From assembly GCA_036504055.1 (NCBI GenBank), contig DASXVU010000039.1, positions 1 to 51,319 of the forward strand: DNA of 51,319 nucleotides. Reading direction: 5' to 3'. Made by a program: the position numbers and the translations under genes. Origin of the DNA: Methanomassiliicoccales archaeon (lineage in GTDB: Archaea > Thermoplasmatota > Thermoplasmata > Methanomassiliicoccales > UBA472). Shown here in pieces: positions 7,620 to 16,529 of this stretch. The notes below the pieces were generated by a model, which searched no databases, was not told the DNA's origin, and saw nothing but the letters and a program-made list of their open reading frames with translations. The stretch's first letter is position 1. Every line of letters starts with the position of its first letter.

Positions 7620-8636
7620 TCAAGTTATCGTGGAGCGGGCTAAGGCCTTGATGTTCTCGATCGGCGCATCGAACGGTATCTCCCCGGCAGAGGTAACGAT
7701 AAGGCCGCTTCCATCGCCCGAGGTACTGATCAGCTCTGATATCTTTTCCTTTATCTCTTCCGGCCTTGATCGGGCAATGAAATGGGGCAGTATGCCGGCG
7801 ACAAGGCAAGCCCTGCCCTTCAGCATGCTCACGGCACCCGGATAACCGTCCCAATCGAAGGAGGTGTGGATCGCGGTGGGTTTTACCGCATCGAATTGAG
7901 CCTCGAGATAGGCCCCCTTGGCACAATTGCTCAAAATCGTCATCAAACCCTCCTGATGAAATTTCTCCGCCATGGTCTGGGCATAGTCGATGTCGAAGGC
8001 CTTTGCAAGCTGGAACGCGTTCTGCTCCGAGTCTGCACTCCCATCTTCGATGAAAATGATCTCCACCCCGGAATGGTCCTTGAGCAGCCGTCCGTATTCG
8101 ATCAGCGAATCGGTGAGCACTTTTAGGAGATGATGTGTTCGGTCCGGCTCCATTATCTCATCCATGAGCAGGCCGTCGAAACCACGGACCGAAGCGGCCA
8201 AAGTGAACGGGTCGCTCACCTGACCGATGACCGCGACCTCCTTTCCCACCTTCCCGTTGATGATCTTTGCGGCTTCCAAGGAGGTCGACCATACCTGGTC
8301 TTTGATCGGATCGATGTATTCGAGTTTGTCCACGTCCTCTGGTGAGATCGGGGCGCCCCTGGGGTAATCGTCATCTTTAGGGAATGAGAGTTTGACCCCG
8401 AAGGCCTGTGCTTCATTGAGCAGGTCGCCCCAACCCACCATGATGTTATCGAAACCGAACTCCTGGGTAGCGAGACACATCCGGGCGAACTTATCTGGGT
8501 CAGAATACGCCTCCTTGATGGTCAGTCCGGTGACCTCCTGGATACGGTCCCCTCCGCCCAGTTGGATATGCATGGTCGGGATCCTATCTGGCATATCAAG
8601 GCGAAGGGCCGAGAGGAATCTTTCTTTGGGAGTCAT
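7620..8636 (-). CDS. UroD/MtaA-fold protein with atypical metal site
   Basis: 338 residues of the uroporphyrinogen decarboxylase fold (PF01208), in the branch holding corrinoid-dependent methyltransferases (MtaA, MtbA, CmuA). Visible landmarks: the start MTPKERFLSALR, IGQVSDPFTLAASVRGFDGLLMDE (about 137-160), IIFIEDGSADSEQ (193-205), and the C-terminal PIENIKAL. The zinc ligands of MtaA/MtbA, an H-x-C pair and a late Cys, are mostly absent: the H-x-C position reads SNC (236-238), and the late motif reads TSAGEIP (315-321) without Cys. It is therefore unlikely to be a standard methylcobamide:CoM methyltransferase. It has no corrinoid-protein neighbour. True HemE is also unlikely, as its N-terminal substrate-binding arginines are not obvious. 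Substrate unknown. Confidence 0.8.
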   Translation of the reverse strand: MTPKERFLSALRLDMPDRIPTMHIQLGGGDRIQEVTGLTIKEAYSDPDKFARMCLATQEFGFDNIMVGWGDLLNEAQAFGVKLSFPKDDDYPRGAPISPEDVDKLEYIDPIKDQVWSTSLEAAKIINGKVGKEVAVIGQVSDPFTLAASVRGFDGLLMDEIMEPDRTHHLLKVLTDSLIEYGRLLKDHSGVEIIFIEDGSADSEQNAFQLAKAFDIDYAQTMAEKFHQEGLMTILSNCAKGAYLEAQFDAVKPTAIHTSFDWDGYPGAVSMLKGRACLVAGILPHFIARSRPEEIKEKISELISTSGDGSGLIVTSAGEIPFDAPIENIKALARSTIT

Positions 8637-8716
8637 GACAGGACCATTGGATCGGCCATGGTATTAAACCTACATTAGGATCGATCGAGAAAATCCGCTT
8701 TCGAGATTGTTGGTCA

Positions 8717-9874
8717 TCATTCATCGCTTTTCTCATATGGTGAGCTTCCTTTCTTTTCCGGTGTCACGTTGATGTGGGCGATGACATCCTCGTCCAGCAT
8801 ATACCGTAGTCGAAGCCCGAACAGATAGATCTTTGAATAGCCGAAGATATCCTGCTCTATCAGGTCATAAATTGCGATCGAGTAATACTTGCTTTTCAGT
8901 TCATCCAACATTGCATCCTCAATTGCCCCTTCCCCTTCCGATGCCATTTCATTCGGTTTACTCAGCACCTCTCTGTCGAGCTCCAAGATCCGATTCTCCA
9001 GGCGTTTCACGGCCATTCTTCGGCTGATGATCCCTTGGAAGTGCCTCATTATGACCAGCTGGATAACGAAGACCAGGATGACGATTGGCAGGGTGATGTT
9101 GGGGAACAATCTCAGATCATCGTAAAGGAACGGTAGAAGGAAACCCGGAAGCACCATCGCCCCAAAGACCAGAACACCTGCTATGGATATCATTCCAACA
9201 AGGGTCAAAATGACTACTATATAGGCTGCCTTTCCTTTGGATCGGGCCATAGTTAACTTCAGCCTGAATGATCTTCCGATCTTGGTTATGCCCTGAGCCT
9301 GAGGTTTGATGATCAGCATCATTACATAGAACAGTATGATCAGCGTGATCTGGATCATGATCAGGTAAATGGTATTTTGAGCGAAGATGTGGGTAAAGAA
9401 CCCGAAGTAGACGGAGAAGAGAAAGGCCAGGCCGAAGATGATGGAAAAGCTCAGAGAAAGAGGGACCGCCCCCCCGAGCAGCAAAGTGAGTCCGATCTCG
9501 ATGGCCAGTTTTCTCTTCTTCAGCAACAGGCGCAGCGCGAACCATCTTCTCTCTTTGATCAGAGCAGGGGCAACGTCCTTCTCATCCGGGCGAATGCTCT
9601 CCATCGTCGTAGGAATGAAGAAGATGAGGTAATTGTAAGAATAGAGCAATATTGCGATGATCAGCCATAGTATGAACACCGATGTCTGCTGGAAGATGAT
9701 GGCGGCCATCAATATCACGAGGCCGATCGAGATCAGATGGCCATACTTGTCGCCCGGAACCGGCGTCTTGAGCCTATGGAGCATCCTCTTCTCGCTCTCT
9801 ATCTCCCCTGAGACCTCTTTCTTGAATGAAATAAGGTCTTTCCCAAGATACGCTGGTTTGTCTTGTGAACCCAT
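8717..9874 (-). CDS. Polytopic membrane protein, unknown family
   Basis: About 385 residues from the ATG beginning MGSQDKPAYLG. An in-frame GTG five codons upstream is the alternative start. A charged N-terminal cytoplasmic part (to about residue 45) is followed by two hydrophobic segments (about 48-90), a charged loop (ESIRPDEKDVAPALIKERRW), two or three segments (about 125-195), a basic loop (FRLKLTMARSKGK), two segments (about 215-280), and a soluble helical C terminus (about 285-385) with AVKRLENRILELDREV. About seven membrane helices in total. No motif of a known transporter was recognised. The gene is monocistronic, with TATA-like TTTTAATAA some 80 bases upstream. Confidence 0.75.
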   Translation of the reverse strand: MGSQDKPAYLGKDLISFKKEVSGEIESEKRMLHRLKTPVPGDKYGHLISIGLVILMAAIIFQQTSVFILWLIIAILLYSYNYLIFFIPTTMESIRPDEKDVAPALIKERRWFALRLLLKKRKLAIEIGLTLLLGGAVPLSLSFSIIFGLAFLFSVYFGFFTHIFAQNTIYLIMIQITLIILFYVMMLIIKPQAQGITKIGRSFRLKLTMARSKGKAAYIVVILTLVGMISIAGVLVFGAMVLPGFLLPFLYDDLRLFPNITLPIVILVFVIQLVIMRHFQGIISRRMAVKRLENRILELDREVLSKPNEMASEGEGAIEDAMLDELKSKYYSIAIYDLIEQDIFGYSKIYLFGLRLRYMLDEDVIAHINVTPEKKGSSPYEKSDE

Positions 9875-10033
9875 GATGATTGATCCCACGATTTTTCAAG
9901 ATCGGAGCTTGTAGCATTCTTATGCTGACCTATTGTCCATTGGAGCGTTCATTATTAAAAGGAAATCCGCTTTTCATGAAATCAAAAGGATGTGGGTAAT
10001 GCCCCCTGTATTTGAAGGCCGACTATCCTCCCA

Positions 10034-10450
10034 ATGCCCCATATCTTGGCCCAGATCCGATTCTTAGAGTGGGAGAAGAAATACTATTTCAATTGGGAAC
10101 AGAATCAACTTCATGTGGCCATTAAGGACAAAATCATCGAATTGATTCATGAATTGGAAGGAAATCTAGATGATTTAAGCGAAGTGAAAAAGAATCGGAG
10201 CGTTAACGAGTCCATTTTAAAGGACATCAGAATAATCATCGAGAAAATCGAATCAGAGATTAGCCAGCTGGACTCAAGTTCACTGAGCCAAGGGGCGAAA
10301 AAGGAGCTCTTTGACGATTTGAAGAACCTCGAGGAAATTTTGCACGACCACACCCCGACTTTGGATATGAAGAAGGGTTTGGATAATGAAACTGATGCTC
10401 TTAGAAATGAAATAATAAAATTAAAAGGATATCTGCAGAGAATATCATAA
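10034..10450 (+). CDS. Small AT-rich coiled-coil protein, unknown
   Basis: 138 residues, nearly all predicted helix: after MPHILAQIRFLEWEKK come two long charged heptad-like helices (about 28-90 and 95-135, for example IIIEKIESEISQLDSS and LKNLEEILHDH). No enzymatic motif. Codons are strongly A/T-ended compared with both neighbours, so acquisition from elsewhere is possible. The antisense frame of similar length is probably a shadow, since the plus frame gives the more natural charged-helix composition. Start is uncertain. Confidence 0.55.
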   Translation: MPHILAQIRFLEWEKKYYFNWEQNQLHVAIKDKIIELIHELEGNLDDLSEVKKNRSVNESILKDIRIIIEKIESEISQLDSSSLSQGAKKELFDDLKNLEEILHDHTPTLDMKKGLDNETDALRNEIIKLKGYLQRIS

Positions 10451-10770
10451 CGTACAGTGTATATAAATGCGTACAATGATTCATCCCATTGATGCTCGGA
10501 TCGCTTCGTCGACCGTGCTTCCCCATAGATATCGATATCTTTAGAACGGAATTCCTTCCCCGAAGTCCAATTTGACATTCCCCAAAACATAGCGGTTTGA
10601 GACCGAGCAAGAATACTTATAGCCAAGCCGAGCTAGGAATGAAGCAACAATAGACCGGTCCTTTCAGCTAACAACGATCAGCACATTGAGATTTCGCCTG
10701 GAACTATTTCCTTTGAAACTTAACCTTTATACCCACAGAACAGGACGGCAACCCTGGGACGAATCATCAA
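10451..10770. other. Gap with several TATA-like sequences, no gene
   Basis: No convincing frame. GTATATAAATGC right after the coiled-coil gene (about 10457-10468), ACTTATAGCC (about 10615) and CTTTATACCC (about 10726) look like archaeal TATA elements. The last would serve the winged-helix gene that follows. The first two have no visible coding product and could drive a non-coding transcript. Confidence 0.35.
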
Positions 10771-10794
10771 TTGTATATCTTCGAAAGAGCTAAA

Positions 10795-11205
10795 ATGGAT
10801 AACTGCAACATGACCAGCGAGGATGTCATCGTTCTTCTCATTTATAGGAACCGCTCACATTTGGAGGACCGCCGCTTACCTTTTGCAGTGTGCCGTCAAG
10901 GTATAAGGGCGATGATAGGCCTTTCCGCGGTTCAAGTCTCAACCGTAGTGCGTAACCTCGAATGCGATGGATTTGTATCCGGGGAAAAACGGTATGTGGA
11001 AACACGCCGCGGCCCATGCATGGCCTATTCTCTGACCCCTCTCGGGATGCTTAGAGCCAAGATCCTCGAGCTTTCAAACCAGGTACGCCCCACGTCGATC
11101 CGGATCGATGAGGATCGGGTCAAAGATGTCGCGATACTGAACCGACGATCGTTAGCATTGGTCACAAAGTCATTGTCATATAAGATCAGAAGAAGAGCCA
11201 GATAA
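10795..11205 (+). CDS. Winged-helix DNA-binding protein
   Basis: About 136 residues from the ATG at MDNCNMTSEDV. A TTG eight codons upstream is an alternative. Residues 8-85 look like a MarR/PadR-like winged helix: VIVLLIYRNRSHLEDRRLPF, then a turn and recognition helix (MIGLSAVQVSTVVRNLECDGFVSG), then a wing with RRGPCMAYSLTPLGMLRAKIL. The C-terminal 50 residues are basic (KSLSYKIRRRAR). Effector and targets are unknown. It faces the histidine kinase gene convergently. It may act in the same sensory locus, but nothing shows this directly. Confidence 0.7.
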   Translation: MDNCNMTSEDVIVLLIYRNRSHLEDRRLPFAVCRQGIRAMIGLSAVQVSTVVRNLECDGFVSGEKRYVETRRGPCMAYSLTPLGMLRAKILELSNQVRPTSIRIDEDRVKDVAILNRRSLALVTKSLSYKIRRRAR

Positions 11206-11270
11206 AATAAACCACATTAGCTGACCCTCCCCTAATATGAAATAGGATTTGTTTGTCTCGGATCTTAGAC

Positions 11271-12491
11271 TCAGACTTCAGTATTGGGGATGGTGAAGAA
11301 GAAAGTAGCCCCTTTTCCTTCTGTGGATTTGACCCATATGCGACCGCCATGACGTTCGACGATCTTCTTGGCTATTGCCAGACCTACCCCCGTTCCCGGA
11401 TATCTGTCCCCTCCGCTCAACCGCTGGAACATCTGGAAGATCTTTTCTGAATACTCCATGCTAAGGCCGATCCCGTTGTCCTCAACGACGAAGGTCCAAT
11501 ATTGTTCTCCTTTTTCTGCGCATATCCGAACATCTGGAGGATCAACCCCATGGAACTTTATGGCATTGCTGATCAGATTCTGCATCAGTTGTATCATCTG
11601 CTGCTCATCGGCCGAAACAGTCGGGAGACTGCCGGCTACGATTTTCGCCTGGTTCTCTTCGATCTGCACCTTTAGAATTGAGGTCGTCTTGGCCAACACA
11701 TCATTCATGTCTACTGGAAATGAGCTGTGTTTCGAATCCAGCCTGGAATACTCGAGCAGATCGTCGATTAGCAGGCGCATTCTGGTTCCGCCGTCCACAG
11801 CATATCGGATATAATCCAACCCTTCTTTGTCCATCTTATCCCGGTATCTCTTCTCTAACAATGACAGGTAACTGACCACCATGCGCAGCGGCTCCTGCAG
11901 GTCATGACTGGCTACGTAGGCGAACTGCTGCAGTTCGGCGTTGGCATCCTCGACCTTCTTTAGCTCGGTGACGTCTGTCAGGACCGACCGGAATCCTTTC
12001 TTCGATCCTTCTTCGAATCGATTGCTTTCGAATCTGACCTGAAGCTCTTCTCCGTCCTTTCTTCGGACCCGGAATGTGTGAGATCGCTTCGCACATCCCT
12101 GCTCAAGCTGCCTATAGTGGAGATATAACGATTCCTGTGAGTTCGGAGCGACAAAGGATGACAGCCCCTTGTTGATGAGATTCCTTCTTTCTGTTCCCAG
12201 AATCTTTGAGGCCGCCAAATTGGCTTCCTTTATAACCAGTTCTGGAGTTAGCATGACATATCCCACGGGCGCGAGATCGTACAGCTCAAAGTATCTGGCC
12301 CTTGATGCTTCCAGTTCGATCTGGACCCTCAGCAGCTCCTCGTTCTGAATTTTCAGCTCTTCTTCATGAATCGTGAGCTCTTGCACCAATTCTTGAATAT
12401 TTTCTGTTGTGCATTGATCGCCCAAACCCATTCCTTCGAGTCGCTTCACGGCGAGCTCTCTCAAGCCCGGCCTACCGAGTTCTTTTCCCAT
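11271..12491 (-). CDS. PAS-domain sensor histidine kinase (cytosolic)
   Basis: 406 residues without membrane segments. Order: N-terminal coiled coil (about 30-62), PAS domain with PAC tail (65-178, GYVMLTPELVIKEANLAASKILG to TDVTELKK), HisKA dimerisation helix with the phospho-acceptor His196 in ASHDLQEPLR, and HATPase_c with N box (LISNAIKFH), G1 (DNGIGL), F box (MFQRL) and G2 (GTGVGLAIAKKI). It should autophosphorylate in response to a cytosolic signal sensed by PAS. The PAS ligand is unknown. No response regulator with a receiver domain is encoded in the window. It is divergent from the CheB-CheR fusion gene with 207 bases between them, and a shared signalling role is likely. Confidence 0.92.
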   Translation of the reverse strand: MGKELGRPGLRELAVKRLEGMGLGDQCTTENIQELVQELTIHEEELKIQNEELLRVQIELEASRARYFELYDLAPVGYVMLTPELVIKEANLAASKILGTERRNLINKGLSSFVAPNSQESLYLHYRQLEQGCAKRSHTFRVRRKDGEELQVRFESNRFEEGSKKGFRSVLTDVTELKKVEDANAELQQFAYVASHDLQEPLRMVVSYLSLLEKRYRDKMDKEGLDYIRYAVDGGTRMRLLIDDLLEYSRLDSKHSSFPVDMNDVLAKTTSILKVQIEENQAKIVAGSLPTVSADEQQMIQLMQNLISNAIKFHGVDPPDVRICAEKGEQYWTFVVEDNGIGLSMEYSEKIFQMFQRLSGGDRYPGTGVGLAIAKKIVERHGGRIWVKSTEGKGATFFFTIPNTEV

Positions 12492-12698
12492 TTCAGACGG
12501 CCTATAGGTGTCCCCACTTCATTAATAAATATATTTACGAATCCATTGTCCTCGATTCATACGGAATCCTATCCCATAGTGTATGCTCGAGATTCGACAT
12601 GTTCGAGGGCCATAGGTGGAGGATGACAAAGTCTGTAAGTAAGGCCAGAATCATATGGTTGCTGCCAGGGCCGTGCAAAAGATAATTGGAGGGGCAAG

Positions 12699-15011
12699 AT
12701 GGCAAAGAGTGGTAAGAAAAAGAGCGAAATGGGAAGGGCAGATCCTCAGAAAGAGGATAGCCCATCGGATCTTGCATTCCCGATCGTAGCTCTAGGCTCC
12801 TCGGCTGGGGGCCTGGAGGGCATAGAGGCTTTTTTCAAGACCGTTCCCCCAGATTCAGACCTGGCATACATAGTTGTAACGCATCTTGAACCTCACCATC
12901 CAAGCATGCTGGCGGAAATAATCTCAAAGTCGACGACAATGGAAGCGCTCCAGGCAGTGAACGATATCCTCGTGCGAAAGAACAAGGTCTACGTGATCCC
13001 CCCCGGAAAGAACATGATAATCGTCGACGGGAAATTGCGTCTTTTCGACCGCAGCGGTGAGAGCGAACCGTTCATGCCCATCGATTACTTCTTGCGTTCA
13101 TTGGCCGAAGATCGAAAAGAGAACGCGATCGCTGTCATCCTCTCAGGTAATGGATCAGACGGTTCTTTCGGAGTTAGGGCGATTCACTCCAATCTGGGCA
13201 TGGTCATGGTGCAAAGTCCGGAAACAGCAAAGTACGACAGCATGCCTCGGAACGCGATCGAGACTGGACAGGTAGACTATGTCCTTCCTCCTATTGAAAT
13301 GCCCGGAATGATCCTGAAATACATCAAGGCCCTCGGGACAAGCGGGATTCCGCCCAAGGCAGAACCGGTGGGCGCAGTTGATGCCGTGCATAAGATATTG
13401 TCCATAGTCAAGAGCGGAACCGGCCACGATTTCTCTCAATACAAAACGAGCACCATAAACCGCCGGATCGAGCGACGCATGACTCTGCATCAGCTTAAGA
13501 GCAAAGAACAGTATGCGACCTACCTACTGGCCAACCCTCAAGAGATATATCAGTTGTTCGAAGATATGCTTATCGAGGTTACGAATTTCTTTAGAAACCC
13601 TGAGGCGTTCGAAACGTTAAAGGGAACCCTTAGGAAGACCATCTTCGCTCCTCATTCGAAAAAGGACGAGCTGCGGGTCTGGGTCACAGGCTGCTCCACC
13701 GGCGAGGAGGTCTACTCCCTCGGCATCATCCTGAGAGAGCTGATGGAAGAATCAGGAAGCAGCCCCCAGATCCAAATCTTCGGGTCGGACATCAACGAAA
13801 AGGCCATCAACATCGCCCGAAGCGGGGAATATCCGTTGGCCATAGTGGAAGACATTTCCTCGAACCGTCTAGGTCGGTTCTTTTTCAAGCAAGAAAACGG
13901 TTACAAAGTGAAAAAAGAAGTCAGGGAAATGATCGTTTTCGCTCCACATGACTTGATCCGCGACCCCCCGTTTATTCATCTCGACATCATATCCTGCAGA
14001 AACCTTCTTATCTATTTTGAGCCAGTGCTGCAAAGGAAAGTACTGGAAACATTCAGCTTGGCCCTTAACCCCGGTGGCATCCTCTTCCTTGGAGAATCGG
14101 AAACCATCACTGGTTTCGAAGACAATTTCACTGCCGTCGATTCAAAGCAGAAGATCTACAAGAGGAAGCCATACACCCCATCTCCGGCGGCTTTGGGAAT
14201 GAGTCTTCAACCAAGACACATGAAGGAAATAGCTCAGAAGAAGATCGGACCGGCGACCGGGCATGTCAGCAACGAAATGGCCGAAAAAATATTGCTCTCG
14301 GAGCATACGCCGCCCTGCCTGATCGTGAACGATAAAAACGAGATCACATATTTTCATGGCCGCACCAGCAAATATCTGGAACACTCCCCCGGGAAAGCCA
14401 GCTTGACCATTCAGGATCTGTTGCGAGACGACATCAGATCGGAGGTGATACTGACTCTGAATGAATCAAGGAACAGTGGCAGGATAGTCAAGAAGGAAGC
14501 GATCCAGATACATACAAATGGTGATTCATCCGTCCTCAATATCGTCGTCAGGCCAATAGACAACAACATGCCCGTTTCCGAGGTCATGGTCATATTCGAT
14601 GAGAAGATCATACCAGGCCGGATCCTGAAAGAGAAACAGGAACTTACCATATCGCCCAATCGGGAGACCAGGATCGATGAACTGGAAAGAGAGCTCGGGT
14701 TCACTAAAGAGAACCTGAGGAACACCATCGAAGAGCTGGAGACCTCCAACGAAGAGCTGACATCCACCAATGAAGAGCTTCAATCGAACAACGAGGAGCT
14801 GCAAAGCGTGGTGGAAGAATCGGAGACCGGAAAGGAAGAGCTTAACTCGTTGAACGAAGAACTTCTAACCGTCAATGTCGAACTGGAAAGGAAGAACCAG
14901 GAACTTTCAACGATCAACAGCGACACCAGGAACCTCCTTTACAGCGTCGATGAGGCGATAATCTTCCTTGAAGAATTAGGAGGTTCACACCCCAGACGGA
15001 AACGATCATGA
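12699..15011 (+). CDS. CheB-CheR fusion sensory protein, truncated by frameshift
   Basis: 770 residues. CheB methylesterase domain first (about 25-205): nucleophile Ser35 in GSSAGG, His62 in VTHLEPHHPS, Asp154 in SGNGSDG. It has no receiver domain. CheR methyltransferase domain next (about 225-490): EVTNFFRNPEAF, SAM loop GCSTGEEVYS (331-340), RNLLIYF (434-440). Then a degenerate PAS (about 535-640) and a long coiled coil of NEEL repeats (about 660-745). The reading frame shifts near 14966-14974, giving an unrelated tail (GGSHPRRKRS). In relatives the PAS domain continues as one chain, here found in the next frame at 15008. The start has a strong GGAGGGG site. No chemoreceptors or Che genes are nearby, so it may act in gene regulation rather than motility. 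Confidence 0.88.
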   Translation: MAKSGKKKSEMGRADPQKEDSPSDLAFPIVALGSSAGGLEGIEAFFKTVPPDSDLAYIVVTHLEPHHPSMLAEIISKSTTMEALQAVNDILVRKNKVYVIPPGKNMIIVDGKLRLFDRSGESEPFMPIDYFLRSLAEDRKENAIAVILSGNGSDGSFGVRAIHSNLGMVMVQSPETAKYDSMPRNAIETGQVDYVLPPIEMPGMILKYIKALGTSGIPPKAEPVGAVDAVHKILSIVKSGTGHDFSQYKTSTINRRIERRMTLHQLKSKEQYATYLLANPQEIYQLFEDMLIEVTNFFRNPEAFETLKGTLRKTIFAPHSKKDELRVWVTGCSTGEEVYSLGIILRELMEESGSSPQIQIFGSDINEKAINIARSGEYPLAIVEDISSNRLGRFFFKQENGYKVKKEVREMIVFAPHDLIRDPPFIHLDIISCRNLLIYFEPVLQRKVLETFSLALNPGGILFLGESETITGFEDNFTAVDSKQKIYKRKPYTPSPAALGMSLQPRHMKEIAQKKIGPATGHVSNEMAEKILLSEHTPPCLIVNDKNEITYFHGRTSKYLEHSPGKASLTIQDLLRDDIRSEVILTLNESRNSGRIVKKEAIQIHTNGDSSVLNIVVRPIDNNMPVSEVMVIFDEKIIPGRILKEKQELTISPNRETRIDELERELGFTKENLRNTIEELETSNEELTSTNEELQSNNEELQSVVEESETGKEELNSLNEELLTVNVELERKNQELSTINSDTRNLLYSVDEAIIFLEELGGSHPRRKRS

Positions 15012-15640
15012 ACCTTCTCCCGGGGGACGTAGGCCGCCCGATCCAGGACATCGCCATGAAGCTGCAATACGAGGACCTGCTCGCCGACAACAAAGAAGTG
15101 CTCGACACTCTCAACACAGTGAAAAAGGAAGTCCAGACGAAGGATGGCCGATGGTATCGATTGAAGATCCTTCCTTATCGAACTGTCGAAAACGTCATCG
15201 ATGGAATCGTGATGACATTTAGTGACATCGATGAGCAGAAACGGGCCCAAGCGAGGTTGAGGGAGCTGTCATCGGAAGCCCAGGGTTCTCAGGAGTATGC
15301 GGAGAGTATCGTGAACACCATAAGGGAACCGCTATTGATACTTGAACCGGACCTTGTGATCCGTTCCTCTAACACCACTTTTTATACCACATTTGACACT
15401 TCGCCGAGCGAAATCCAAGGCCTCCCCCTAGAAAGAATTCTAGGAGGCATGTGGAACATTCCTTCGATGATCGGGAGGCTCAAGGAACTGAGCTCAAACG
15501 AAACTGAGCTGGAGAACCTGAGCACGGAAATCGTCATGCCCAAATCGGGAGAGAAGATGGTGCACATCACCGCACGGAAACTGCGGATGCCGTCGAGGAA
15601 ATCGCCATTGATACTCCTCAGCATTCAAATGGGCGAATGA
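15008..15640 (+). CDS. Displaced C-terminal PAS part of the CheB-CheR fusion
   Basis: 210 residues. Upstream of its ATG the same frame still reads family sequence (RIRRFTPQTETIMNLLPGD), so this is the continuation of the preceding gene after a frameshift, not a separate ancestral gene. Content: end of a PAS domain (DVGRPIQDI, YEDLLADNKEVL, VQTKDGRWYRLKILPYRT, IVMTFSDIDEQKRAQ), a short coiled coil, then a second PAS (about 95-205, REPLLILEPDLVIRSSN). The ATG overlaps the upstream stop as ATGA, so translational coupling could still make it as a separate subunit. Confidence 0.8.
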   Translation: MNLLPGDVGRPIQDIAMKLQYEDLLADNKEVLDTLNTVKKEVQTKDGRWYRLKILPYRTVENVIDGIVMTFSDIDEQKRAQARLRELSSEAQGSQEYAESIVNTIREPLLILEPDLVIRSSNTTFYTTFDTSPSEIQGLPLERILGGMWNIPSMIGRLKELSSNETELENLSTEIVMPKSGEKMVHITARKLRMPSRKSPLILLSIQMGE

Positions 15641-15834
15641 AATCATGTGGCGAGGTCCTTCTCCTGCCCATGAGACCCACCAGGCCTTTTCTACTATTGA
15701 CTTTAGCAGATGTTCAGATTCCTCTAGGGCCTTTGCTTCCCTGGTGTAAGTTTTATTATTATTTTAACCCGGATAATTTTCATCGTTTTGCCGCATATTT
15801 TTATAACAGGCCTTATTAACTTCCATTAAGATTA

Positions 15835-16497
15835 ATGGCTGGTGATGTTTTGGATTTCCCCAGATGCGATAGATGCGGTGACGCCGGATGCAAGATCGGC
15901 GAACCAGGCAAGTTCAAGAGCTGCCCGACCAATGTTTCGGAGATCACGCGGGAAGAGATCATCGAGCGTTACCACGATCCGGAGACCCAAAGCCTGATGC
16001 AGACCGCTGCCAAGGTGGAACGGGGCACCCTCCAACCGGTGAACGGAGTCCTGACCCCCATCCGGCCTCGCATTTCAGAGATCATGGCATTCGCCGACCA
16101 GATGGGGTGGAAGAAGATCGGGGTGGCATTCTGCCTGGCTGCCCGGGACGAGGGCATCAAGCTAACCAAGGTACTGGAGGCAAGGGGTTTCGAGGTATGC
16201 TCGGTCATTTGCCGGAACTTCTCAATGAAAAAGGGAGAGTTCGATATTCCAAAGGAGGACTGCATAAAGAGCGAGAATGAGTCAGTATGCAACCCCGTCT
16301 ATCAAGCCGAGCTTCTCAACCAAGCTGGGACCGAGCTGAACATTGTCCTAGGTCTGTGCGTCGGTCATGATATGCTGTTCAACAAGAACTCCAAGGCATA
16401 TGTGACCACCCTGTCGGTCAAGGACCGCATGACAGGTAATAATGCCATCGCGCCTCTGTACTCAGGATTCTTTTCCGAGATCCTAAAGAAATACTAG
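15835..16497 (+). CDS. DUF1847 cysteine-rich metal-binding protein
   Basis: 220 residues of the DUF1847 family (PF08901). An N-terminal cluster C-x2-C-x4-C (RCDRCGDAGCKIGEPGKFKSC, residues about 11-31) suggests zinc or iron-sulfur binding. Later cysteines sit in FCLAARDEG, VCSVICRNF, KEDCIKSENESVCNPVYQA and GLCVGHDMLFNKNS. The KIGVAFCLAARDEGIK and LNIVLGLCVGHD segments look like alternating beta-alpha units. The family is widespread in anaerobes but has no known reaction. A TATA-like TTTTTATAAC about 35 bases before the ATG implies a very short leader, and an efficient hairpin terminator follows the gene. Confidence 0.88.
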   Translation: MAGDVLDFPRCDRCGDAGCKIGEPGKFKSCPTNVSEITREEIIERYHDPETQSLMQTAAKVERGTLQPVNGVLTPIRPRISEIMAFADQMGWKKIGVAFCLAARDEGIKLTKVLEARGFEVCSVICRNFSMKKGEFDIPKEDCIKSENESVCNPVYQAELLNQAGTELNIVLGLCVGHDMLFNKNSKAYVTTLSVKDRMTGNNAIAPLYSGFFSEILKKY

Positions 16498-16529
16498 GTT
16501 CGGGGCGTAGCCCCGGACTTCCCTTTTTG
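16498..16529 (+). terminator. Hairpin terminator after the DUF1847 gene
   Basis: A 9-bp stem (GTTCGGGGC pairing with GCCCCGGAC, one G-T pair) closes a 3-base loop and is followed by TTCCCTTTTT. It begins at the last base of the stop codon, a compact intrinsic-type terminator. Confidence 0.75.

Noticed and set aside
10147-10626. 159-codon minus-strand frame
   Set aside because: Serine/phenylalanine-rich mirror of the charged coiled-coil gene on the plus strand, typical of an antisense shadow.
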